DNA from: Bacteroidota bacterium
GTDB lineage: Bacteria > Bacteroidota > Bacteroidia > Bacteroidales > F082
Assembly (NCBI GenBank): GCA_018336075.1
Contig: JAGXRB010000315.1
Location: 1-40,488, forward strand
DNA: 40,488 nt
Direction: 5' to 3'
Shown here: piece by piece, positions 32,250 through 39,815 of the stretch
Position numbering within the stretch: position 1 is the stretch's first letter
Layout: the number at the start of each line of letters is the position of its first letter
Notes under the pieces: generated by a model
The model's database searches: none
What the model saw: only the letters and a program-made list of their open reading frames with translations
What the model was told of the DNA's origin: nothing
Translations under genes and position numbers: made by a program

Positions 32250-35248
32250 CCTGTCTTGTTTAGTCCTCTGTTAAATATTTCTTTTACCATTCCAAACATC
32301 ATTGCTGAAAAGTCCTCTTTAAATTCTTTGTTGTCTGAATAGAGTTTGTAAAGGTCAAAGTTGGTCGTAATGTGTTTTAGTAATTCTTCGCCAACAACTT
32401 TGTCGCTTGTTATTCTTGCGTTTTGGTCGTCTGAATACTTGATTGAAGTAATTAACTCTTGATTTTGAGCAACGTCCTTTGCCACATTTTCAGCCATTTG
32501 TCTAACCTTGTCAACGTCCTCAAACTGCGTTCCGTAACGGTCGTTAAAAGTTTGCAGTATATTTGAAAGTCTGTCTATCTCGGCTTCACTTGTGCCCCCT
32601 CTCATGTCTGTTGGAATTGGCTTTAAATCTTCGCCTTGTTCCATTGCTATGTTTGTCGTTGCCTCCAATTGCAAACGGTAACTGTCCATGTCTATATTGT
32701 CTAAAATACCTTGTGCCAAATCAATTGGCGTTTCGCAACCTAATTTGTTTTGCAAATGGTTTAAGAAAATGTAAAGTCTTTCTAAATATGGATTTTCAAA
32801 CGGTACAATTTGAGAAAGGAAAATATACAAACGAACATAGGTTTTAACCTTTGCTCTAAAATCTGCTTGTTGCTCTTCTGCTAAATCATTTCTAAAAATG
32901 GTAGTTGAACTGTCCAACATTGCATGAAGTTGGTCAACTGTAACGTTTGCCAAAATCTTATCAGAAAATTCAACTACTTGTTCCCTTGTGTATACTTGAA
33001 AATTGTCTAAAGCATCTTGCAAGTCAAACAATTTATTGGGGTCTGTCGCTTCGCCTAAAATGGTGCTTTCAAAATAAGGTTTAAAAGCCATTTCAATTTC
33101 TTCGGCTGTGTTGGCAAAATCTAAAACAAACGTATCTTTCTTTAATGGATGGCTTCTGTTGAGCCTTGATAAAGTTTGAACAGCATTTACACCACCAAGT
33201 TTTTTATCTACATACATCGTATGCAAAAGTGGTTGGTCAAAACCAGTTTGAAATTTATTAGCAACCAACAAAAAACGATATTCGTTTTTCTCAAATTCCG
33301 TAGGAATTGAGTTGCTTGAAAATCCGTTTAGATTGGCTTCTGTTTGTCCGTCAATTTCGCCTGAAAATGCAACAATAGCTTTGTAAGGACTATTTATTTT
33401 GTGCAAATATTCGTCAAATGCTTTTTTATATTTGACTGCGTTGGCTCTGCTACTTGTTACCAACATTGCTTTTGCAAAACCGCCCATTCGCTTTTTACGA
33501 ATTACGTTTTCCATGAAATGCTGAACAATTAAAATAGCTTTCTTTTTTATGGCGTGTTCGTGGCTTTCTACATAAGCCTTCAATTTCTTTTGTGCTTTTA
33601 GTTTGTCGTATTCGGGGTCGTCCTCAATTTTTTTGAGTAAAGCGTAGTAGCTTTGATAAGTTGTATAATTCAACAATACATCCATTATAAAACCTTCTTC
33701 AATGGCTTGTTTCATTGAATACAAATGAAATGCTCTGAACTTGGTTCTGTCGCCTTCCGTGAAAGGAACACCAAATAATTCTAAGGTTTTGTTTTTGGGT
33801 GTTGCTGTGAAAGCAAAGTAACTGGCGTTTGGTAACAACTTTCTTGACTTAATTAAATCGATTATCAAGTCTTCGCCTGTAATGGTGTCGTTGTCTTCGG
33901 TTTCTATTTCATCATCTTCATTTGGCTTTGCCAATGCCTCGTTTAGCTTTCTTGCCATTTGTCCACTTAAACTACTGTGGGCTTCGTCAATAATGATTGC
34001 AAAGTTTGTTCCTGGCAATTCGCCAATTTCTTCAACTATGTGAGGAAACTTTTGAATAGTGGTAATGATTATTTTTTTGCCTTCTTCTAATGCTTCTTTC
34101 AGTTGTTTACTACCTTCTGTGATGGCTTCAACAACTCCATTTACTTGCTGAAATTGCTTTATGTTGTTTCTTATTTGAGCATCTAAAACTCTGCGGTCGG
34201 TTACAACAATTACAGTATCAAAAATATTGTCTTTGCCCGATTTGTCATGCAAACCAACTAATTGATGAGCCAACCAAGAAATTGAATTTGATTTGCCTGA
34301 ACCTGCCGAATGTTGAATTAAATATTTTTGCCCTGAACCTTTTGCTTGTGCATCGGCTAAAAGATTGCGGACAGCATGCAATTGATGGTAACGGGGGAAA
34401 ATCAATTTCTTTTCTTTCCTCGTTTTGATTTTGCCTTTATCGTCTAAATATTCTTTTTCTTCCGTTATCAATTGGCAGAAGTTCTGAATGATGTCGGTAA
34501 GATTGGACTTTGTTAAAATCTCTTTCCACAAATAATCTGTTTTGATACCGTCTTTCGGTGGATTTCCTGCACCGTTGTTGTAGCCTTTGTTGAATGGCAA
34601 AAAATAGGATTTCTCTTTTTTAAGTTGTGTACACATCCAAATTTCTTCGGTGTCCACCGCAAAGTTTACCATTAATCTACCCAAGCGAAAAAGTTCTTCG
34701 TTCGGGTCTCTATCTTCTTTGTATTGCCTTATGGCATTTTGTACATTTTGTTTGGTCAGTTCATTTTTTAATTCAAATGATATTACTGGAATACCATTTA
34801 TAAAAATAATCATGTCCAACGACATTTTATCGTTTGGCGAAAAATAAATTTGTCGCATTACTGAAAACAAATTGGCTTGATACAATGAGTTAGCATCTGT
34901 ATTGTAGGCAGAAACTGGCTTGTCGTAAAACAACATCAGTTTGGTATCTGTAAAGCCGTCTGTAATTCCTTTGCGTAATACTTCAATAATTCCCTTGGCT
35001 TGTATTTGGTCGTTTAATCGTTTTAGTATTTTTTGCTCGTAAAGGTCTTTATGGTACGTTTTAATTTTGGCTACTGCTTTGGGTTGTGTTGCTTCTAAAA
35101 ATTGAAAAAGTAATTCACTGTCTATGCAAGAAACATTATCGTAAACTTTATTTTCACGAAGCAAATAGTTGTTCTCTTCAACCAAATATTGAGAGATGTG
35201 GGCTTCTAAACCTTTTTCTGTTGTATCTGTTTGTTTACTCATTCTCAA
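32246..35248 (-). CDS. hsdR: Type I restriction enzyme, motor/nuclease subunit HsdR
   Basis: 1000 residues, normal for EcoR124-like R subunits. The N-terminal nuclease has the PD-(D/E)xK core near GIPVISFELKN (E-x-K), followed by AIRQYKEDRDPNEELF. The translocase has Walker A HSAGSGKSNSISW, DEAH as IIIDEAHSSLSG, FTATPKNKTLELFG (motif III), LVANKFQTGFDQPLL and TLSRLNR (motif VI). The C-terminal helical part docks to the methylase core. The start overlaps hsdS by 14 bp (first Met at 35248 or the third residue at 35242). It cleaves unmethylated DNA after ATP-driven translocation. The stop codon lies at the border of repeat C2. Confidence 0.95.
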   Translation of the reverse strand: MRMSKQTDTTEKGLEAHISQYLVEENNYLLRENKVYDNVSCIDSELLFQFLEATQPKAVAKIKTYHKDLYEQKILKRLNDQIQAKGIIEVLRKGITDGFTDTKLMLFYDKPVSAYNTDANSLYQANLFSVMRQIYFSPNDKMSLDMIIFINGIPVISFELKNELTKQNVQNAIRQYKEDRDPNEELFRLGRLMVNFAVDTEEIWMCTQLKKEKSYFLPFNKGYNNGAGNPPKDGIKTDYLWKEILTKSNLTDIIQNFCQLITEEKEYLDDKGKIKTRKEKKLIFPRYHQLHAVRNLLADAQAKGSGQKYLIQHSAGSGKSNSISWLAHQLVGLHDKSGKDNIFDTVIVVTDRRVLDAQIRNNIKQFQQVNGVVEAITEGSKQLKEALEEGKKIIITTIQKFPHIVEEIGELPGTNFAIIIDEAHSSLSGQMARKLNEALAKPNEDDEIETEDNDTITGEDLIIDLIKSRKLLPNASYFAFTATPKNKTLELFGVPFTEGDRTKFRAFHLYSMKQAIEEGFIMDVLLNYTTYQSYYALLKKIEDDPEYDKLKAQKKLKAYVESHEHAIKKKAILIVQHFMENVIRKKRMGGFAKAMLVTSSRANAVKYKKAFDEYLHKINSPYKAIVAFSGEIDGQTEANLNGFSSNSIPTEFEKNEYRFLLVANKFQTGFDQPLLHTMYVDKKLGGVNAVQTLSRLNRSHPLKKDTFVLDFANTAEEIEMAFKPYFESTILGEATDPNKLFDLQDALDNFQVYTREQVVEFSDKILANVTVDQLHAMLDSSTTIFRNDLAEEQQADFRAKVKTYVRLYIFLSQIVPFENPYLERLYIFLNHLQNKLGCETPIDLAQGILDNIDMDSYRLQLEATTNIAMEQGEDLKPIPTDMRGGTSEAEIDRLSNILQTFNDRYGTQFEDVDKVRQMAENVAKDVAQNQELITSIKYSDDQNARITSDKVVGEELLKHITTNFDLYKLYSDNKEFKEDFSAMMFGMVKEIFNRGLNKTG

Positions 35249-36017
35249 TATTTGTTTCTACTTCAGCAATTTCTTCTTCTACTTTTTCTAAATAACTAAA
35301 TTCTTCAAGTTCCTTTGTTTCAAAGTTTAATTCGGGAATTTCAAAATCACGAACATCAACTTTACCAGTAACTAAATTGAAGATTAAAGTATTTATGTAT
35401 TCTTGAAGTAAGCCTGTTTTCGGATTAGTTTTTCCAAAAATTACGTTTGTGTATTTGATTAAATTTTGAATTTGTTTTTGCTTGAAAGCAATAACATCAA
35501 CAATTTTATTTTGCTCGTCTAATGATGGTACAACGCAATGAATATTGTATAACTGGTCAGAATATAGACGCAGTCTGCTTTCAATTATTCCAGTTGATTT
35601 TCTTTTAAATTCTGCCTTATAAATTTCTGTTTTGAAAAGGTATTCAAAAAATTTCGGATTGAAATTGTTCCGAAATTGATAAACGCAATATGCTGGGCTT
35701 ATAATTCCATTGTATGCAGAAATAGCAATTGAGCCATTCCAAGCCAACATTATGTTGATTACTAATTGATTTTGGTTTACAATTTTGTAGCCAACTAATG
35801 ACATTGCATTAGTTAGATTGTCATTTTCATTTTTCTTTTTATCTCTTTTTAATTCAACTCCTGTGTATTGTGAAAGTGATAATAAATCTTCTAAGCCTGT
35901 TTCTGACTTGTTAGAAACTTCATACAAAACATGTTTAACTTTTTTTATTTCCCATTCATTAGGTATATCTCCAAGCCAAGAGATATTTGATGGTTTCAAA
36001 TTATCTCTTTTTTTCAT
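35235..36017 (-). CDS. hsdS: Type I specificity subunit HsdS, single target-recognition domain (half-size)
   Basis: 260 residues, against about 400 for a two-domain HsdS. It starts with the usual entry to a target-recognition domain (ISWLGDIPNEWEIKKVKHV), continues through IISPAYCVYQFRN and IHCVVPSLDEQNKIVDVIAFK (the conserved helix after a TRD), then goes straight into the C-terminal helix LLQEYINTLIFNLVTGKVDV and a Glu-rich tail. Only one TRD is therefore present. Natural half-subunits can dimerise to rebuild a symmetric enzyme that reads a palindromic bipartite site; alternatively a second TRD was deleted. It overlaps hsdM by 4 bp and hsdR by 14 bp, so the operon order is M-S-R. Confidence 0.88.
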   Translation of the reverse strand: MKKRDNLKPSNISWLGDIPNEWEIKKVKHVLYEVSNKSETGLEDLLSLSQYTGVELKRDKKKNENDNLTNAMSLVGYKIVNQNQLVINIMLAWNGSIAISAYNGIISPAYCVYQFRNNFNPKFFEYLFKTEIYKAEFKRKSTGIIESRLRLYSDQLYNIHCVVPSLDEQNKIVDVIAFKQKQIQNLIKYTNVIFGKTNPKTGLLQEYINTLIFNLVTGKVDVRDFEIPELNFETKELEEFSYLEKVEEEIAEVETNIENE

Positions 36018-37780
36018 TGTAGTAATGTGTTTAATAGTCCGTTACTTTTATCTTCAAGTCTTTGAATATCTTTTATAACTTTATCCAAATCCCTGTATGT
36101 ATTTGCTTGGTGAAAATGCTCCAAAAAATTTATTGAATAGCCAATTTTGATAGCCTTTAAATCAACTTTTGCATTTGGTGTATACTTCAAAATTTCATTT
36201 GAAATATAGTCGGCAATGTTATTCGACAATGGAACAAACTCCATATCCTTAAAGTCAATATCTTCTTCAAAATCTTCTTTGGAATGCTTCACTTTTAATG
36301 TGTAATAACCAAATTCTTTGTTGCTGAAAATTTGGCAAAATTCATTCTGCTCATTCTGTAAATAAAGCTCAACGATAGAATTAATATGTTCTGTTGTTAA
36401 TTCACTTTTTTTATTCCCTAAGGCTTTGGTCATTTTTTTGAAAAATGTGTCACCTTTAATCAACTGAACACTTCCTTTTCTCGAAGCATCTTTATTATTT
36501 GAAAGAATTAAAATATAAGTTGGTTGTCCTGTATTGTAGAAAATATCTAAGGGCAAAGCTATCACAGCTTCAAGTAAATCATTTTCAAGTATGTATTGTC
36601 TTACACCGCTTTCGCTTGAACCTGCATCGCCTGTAAAGAGTGCTGAACCATTATGTACAGAAGCAATTCGGCTTCCTCCATCTTTGGGGTCTTTCATTTT
36701 TGAAAGCATGTGAAGCATGAACATCAATTGTCCGTCATTGCTTCGTGAAGTCAAACAAGTTTCTTCCAGTTCTCCTTTAAAGTTTTTGATTTTAAGATTA
36801 AAGCGTTTATCAACAATGCTTACTTTTTTTTCGCTTCCAACATTTAAGTTTTCTATATCCTGCTTCCATGTTGTGCCATAAGGTGGATTGGTCAGCATGA
36901 AATTGAATTTTAAATCTGCTTCAAAACCATATTCACTAAGTGTTGAACCAAACTTTATTTTGTCGGGGTCTTCGCCTTTCAGCAACATATCACTTTTGCA
37001 AGTGGCGTACATTTCGCCTGTGTTCTCTTGTCCGTATAGGTGAAAAGTTGCTTTTGATTTTATTTCTCCTTCGGGATTTGTAGCAAACAGTTTTGATTGA
37101 GTAAGCATTGCACCCGAACCAGCACAAGGGTCGTAAACCAAGAATGTTCCTTTTTGAATTTTATCTTTTACTGGCAAATAAACCAAATGAGTCATTAGTT
37201 CAATGATTTCTCTTGGTGTAAAGTGCCGCCCTGCTGCTGCATTTGTTTTTTCATTAAATCGTCTTATCAAATCCTCAAACATATAGCCCATTGCCATAGG
37301 CGAAATTTTGTCGGGGCTTAATTCAACTTTCGGGTTACAGAATTTCTCGATAAGTGAAAAGGTAATGCCAGTTGTTTCAAAAGTTTCTAATTGGTTGCGG
37401 AATTTAAACTTGCTGATAATATCCTGCACATTTTCAGAATAGCCATTGAGATAATCTAAAAAATTGGTGTCAATGTTTTTGGGGTCAGCCAACAGTTTTT
37501 TCATCGTAAACTGAGAAGTGTTGTAGAATGCTAAACCTGTTCCATGTTGTTCACTTGTCAATAGACCATATAAATTGTCAATCCTGCTTTTAAATTCTTC
37601 GTTGGTTTTAAGGACTTTATCTTTTGTTGGCTCAAGAGCCAAGTCCAAACGACGTAAAACAGTCATTGGTAGTATTACGTCCTGATACTGGTTTTCAAGA
37701 AACTTATTTATCAATACATCGTCTGCAACTGTCCAGATGAAGTTAATAATTGGTTGTAGATTCTGTGTATTTAAACTCAT
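36014..37780 (-). CDS. hsdM: Type I DNA adenine methyltransferase HsdM
   Basis: 588 residues. N-terminal HsdM domain (LQPIINFIWTVADDVL, VILPMTVLRRLDLALEPTK) followed by the N6-adenine methylase fold: GRHFTPREIIELM, motif I LVYDPCAGSGAMLTQ and motif IV FMLTNPPYG. VIALPLDIFYNTGQPTYILIL is the usual motif VI-VIII region. It methylates the site specified by HsdS, protecting host DNA and forming the core to which HsdR binds. It is first in the operon with a promoter about 40 bp upstream. The C-terminal ~60 residues (AIKIGYSINFLEHFHQANTY) contact HsdS in this family. Confidence 0.95.
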   Translation of the reverse strand: MSLNTQNLQPIINFIWTVADDVLINKFLENQYQDVILPMTVLRRLDLALEPTKDKVLKTNEEFKSRIDNLYGLLTSEQHGTGLAFYNTSQFTMKKLLADPKNIDTNFLDYLNGYSENVQDIISKFKFRNQLETFETTGITFSLIEKFCNPKVELSPDKISPMAMGYMFEDLIRRFNEKTNAAAGRHFTPREIIELMTHLVYLPVKDKIQKGTFLVYDPCAGSGAMLTQSKLFATNPEGEIKSKATFHLYGQENTGEMYATCKSDMLLKGEDPDKIKFGSTLSEYGFEADLKFNFMLTNPPYGTTWKQDIENLNVGSEKKVSIVDKRFNLKIKNFKGELEETCLTSRSNDGQLMFMLHMLSKMKDPKDGGSRIASVHNGSALFTGDAGSSESGVRQYILENDLLEAVIALPLDIFYNTGQPTYILILSNNKDASRKGSVQLIKGDTFFKKMTKALGNKKSELTTEHINSIVELYLQNEQNEFCQIFSNKEFGYYTLKVKHSKEDFEEDIDFKDMEFVPLSNNIADYISNEILKYTPNAKVDLKAIKIGYSINFLEHFHQANTYRDLDKVIKDIQRLEDKSNGLLNTLLQ

Positions 37781-37818
37781 ATTTTAATTTGTCCTTTAAT
37801 TCAATTTCTCAATAAACG

Positions 37819-37851
37819 CAAATGTATCAATTTCCGCTGGTGCGTCGGCAA
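37819..37851 (-). promoter_or_regulatory. Promoter of the hsdMSR operon
   Basis: On the - strand: TTG (37851-37849), 22 nt, TACATTTG (37826-37819). The start would be near 37812, about 30 nt before the hsdM ATG at 37780. The -33 part lies inside repeat C3, so a conserved repeat supplies part of the promoter. Confidence 0.6.
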
Positions 37852-37926
37852 GAAAACAGCTCTTTTGCAAATTTTAGTCGTGTGTCGGCTTGTGCGATTT
37901 GCAAATGTGCTGTTTTGTGCGTTGGC
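37839..37926 (-). repeat. Repeat family C, copy 3 (C3)
   Basis: Same architecture as C1 with different arm sequence: AAAACAGC (37853-37860) pairs with GCTGTTTT (37909-37916), TCT/TGT is kept, then TTTGCAAAT (37864-37872) pairs with ATTTGCAAA (37897-37905). GCCRACGCAC motifs flank it on the - strand, and a GCCGACACAC variant sits in the loop. It lies upstream of hsdM. Confidence 0.8.
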
Positions 37927-37930
37927 TGTT

Positions 37931-38940
37931 CATTCTTTCGTTTTTTTCTGTCTTTAAGTAGCAAATTGTCCGCTGTGTCGTTTTTTTTAGGCTTGTTGGT
38001 AACGATTGTGTATACGCCATATGGCGGGTATTTCGGAATTACCTTCACCTCCAGCAATTTCTAAACATCTCACCTCCAGCAGTTTATAAAATTAACTCAA
38101 ATTTGTGTATGAAATTGTTGCTGAAGTTAAAATGTAGGTTGCCGGCATAGCCTTGGTTTTTAAGCGTTGGACCATTCAAAGGTAAAAATGTTTTTATTCA
38201 TCTAACAAACCTATTGGACTTTTTAGCTGTCAAACATTTAATGAACTACCATCCCCAGGATGCTATTCCAAAATCCGTTTGCTTTCCTCCTTAATGCAGC
38301 TTATACCAAAGTGAATTACAGATGAATCCAAAAGCTGTAATGGTATTACATTTCTCCTTTCGGTATCACCAATGTCTGATCACTATAGTTTTGACTATGC
38401 AGATAAGACTTAAACTTCATCGGAAATTTATAATCTTGCCTTCACAAGCTTTTACTATAGCTGTTGGGTAGTCTAGACGAACCAGTTCGTATTTCAATAA
38501 AATTCAGGTGGATAGTTGGTCTGTGGAATTGTTTTTTTTTGAGCAACATCACTGCGCTATACCCCGAAAAACGCAATTTCAAGATGGAATGCTGACATGC
38601 TTTCGCCTTATAAGTCACATCAAATTGACATAATACCCTCAATTTCAATGATATGCTATCAACACAATCTAACTTCAAAAAAGACTGAGTAAAAGTAAAA
38701 TTTTACTTTCAGAAAACCTCATCCATTTGAAAAATATTTTACACACCAAACCAATTTTTGATCTGCCAAGGCAGCATTGAATCCCCGATACAAACTTTTT
38801 GAGCCTTGAACCTTGATCTTTAAACTTTAATGTGCGCTTCCTTAACCGACAAAATATCTTAATTTCCCGCTGCGTCTATACCTCAGTTAGATAGAAAATG
38901 GATTCTCCAGATACTTACTTATACCTACCTTAAACTCATT
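37931..38940. other. About 1 kb without a recognisable gene
   Basis: AT-rich, with stops in all frames. It contains a tandem pair of about 22 bp (TCACCTCCAGCA at about 38045 and 38071), the 35-bp repeat D2, and an open frame on the - strand (38442-38678) that resembles no family I know. This looks like the decayed right flank of the accessory island. Confidence 0.4.
38269..38303 (+). repeat. 35-bp direct repeat, right copy (D2)
   Basis: 33 of 35 positions identical to 25939-25973, same orientation. The similarity ends abruptly on both sides, and no repeat B follows here. It could be an attachment-like boundary or simply a fragment of a dispersed repeat. Confidence 0.65.
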
Positions 38941-38982
38941 CACTCATTTGCCGTTCAAAAAAAGAAAATACATTTGCATTTC

Positions 38983-39085
38983 AAATTGGTTGGTTGTTTT
39001 AATAAGTTCGAACTTAATGCCCCTGAGGTTGGATTGTTTAGTTGTTTTTTCGATCCAAATACTCCTCAGGGGCATTCCTCTTTTT
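38983..39085 (+). ncRNA. Candidate small RNA, copy 1 of 3
   Basis: Promoter: TTTG (38947-38950), 18 nt, TACATTTG (38969-38976); predicted start near 38983. The transcript would carry a perfect 14-bp palindrome TAAGTTCGAACTTA (39003-39016). A terminator hairpin follows: AATGCCCCTGAGG (39016-39028) pairs with CCTCAGGGGCATT (39064-39076), with an inner TTGGATTG/CGATCCAA stem and a T run ending at 39085. No peptide of sensible length is encoded. The start site is an estimate. Confidence 0.6.
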
Positions 39086-39250
39086 ATAGACTTCTGAGAT
39101 TTTCATGTTTACCTTTCTTGTTTTTAAAAGAAGTTGTAAAATATTGTAAATTAATCACATAAAGTATACGTTTCCCAGAAACTGAATTGAATTAACCGAT
39201 AACTGAATTCATTTGAATCAGATTGTTCGGTAGACTTAAATTTGCATTTC

Positions 39251-39353
39251 AAATTGGTTGGTTGTTTTAATAAGTTCGAACTTAATGCCCCTGAGGTTGG
39301 ATTGTTTAGTTGTTTTTTCGATCCAAACACTCCTCAGGGGCATTCCTCTTTTT
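39251..39353 (+). ncRNA. Candidate small RNA, copy 2 of 3
   Basis: Offset by 268 bp from copy 1 and nearly identical across the predicted transcript. Promoter: TTTG (39212-39215), 21 nt, TAAATTTG (39237-39244). Palindrome at 39271-39284, terminator arms at 39284-39296 and 39332-39344, T run to 39353. The spacer between copies is also related (for example AACTGAATT followed by TTAACCGA) but more diverged. Confidence 0.6.
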
Positions 39354-39520
39354 ATAGACTTCTGAAATTCTGATGCACGTCTGTCAAGTACTTTTCATGC
39401 AATGCTAAAATATTGTAAGCCATCCCCGTAAAAAGCTTCTTTTCCCAAAAACTGAATTATATTAACCGAAAACTTAATTCATATGCATCAGCGTAACAGG
39501 CAGCCATATTTTTGCAGTCT

Positions 39521-39624
39521 CAATTGGTTGGTTGTTTTTAATAAGTTCGAACTTAATGCCCTTGAGGTGCTGATTGTTTTTGTTGTTTTTACAATCTGCA
39601 TGATCCTCAAGGGCATTCTCTTTT
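39521..39624 (+). ncRNA. Candidate small RNA, copy 3 of 3 (diverged, with compensatory changes)
   Basis: TATTTTTG box at 39507-39514; no clear -33 box. The palindrome is intact at 39542-39555. Outer stem AATGCCCTTGAGG (39555-39567) with CCTCAAGGGCATT (39605-39617) replaces a C-G pair of copies 1 and 2 by T-A. The inner stem is a wholly different sequence (TGC-T-GATTGT with ACAATC-T-GCA) that still pairs. T run to 39624. Paired changes argue that the RNA structure is selected. Confidence 0.6.
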
Positions 39625-39744
39625 CAAATGCTTTCATGCTCTCAAATCCGCTTCCCAAAAGAATCAGGCAAGATTTTGCGCATTCTGTTTCAGACTGAAA
39701 AAATTCGTGATCGATTCGCATAAAACATTTCCAATCTAATTCCT

Positions 39745-39752
39745 TACTTTTG
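39745..39752 (+). promoter_or_regulatory. Probable -7 box of the transketolase gene
   Basis: TACTTTTG fits TAnnTTTG and lies 63 nt before the ATG at 39816. No perfect TTTG is found 17-21 nt upstream. The third small-RNA terminator ends about 120 nt earlier, so the gene should be transcribed independently of it. Confidence 0.5.
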
Positions 39753-39815
39753 CCACCTGAAAGCAAACTGCATTTTTTTGTGTTTTGCCTGCGTTTTTTT
39801 TTCAATACATTTAAA

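Noticed and set aside
29038..37926. Repeat C as integron attC sites
   Set aside because: attC needs inverted boxes (RYYYAAC...GTTRRRY). Here the GCCAACGC motifs are direct repeats, and no integrase gene is in the window.
37822..38064. Open frames on both strands across repeat C3
   Set aside because: They exist because of the low-stop hairpin sequence; composition is not protein-like and they cover the promoter of hsdM.
38442..38678. 78-codon frame on the - strand
   Set aside because: No recognisable domain, no promoter or start context, in a decayed region; kept only as a note under the 1-kb gap.
38969..39624. Three regular repeats as a CRISPR array
   Set aside because: Unit length is about 270 bp, repeats carry promoters and terminators, spacers are related to each other, and no cas gene is present.
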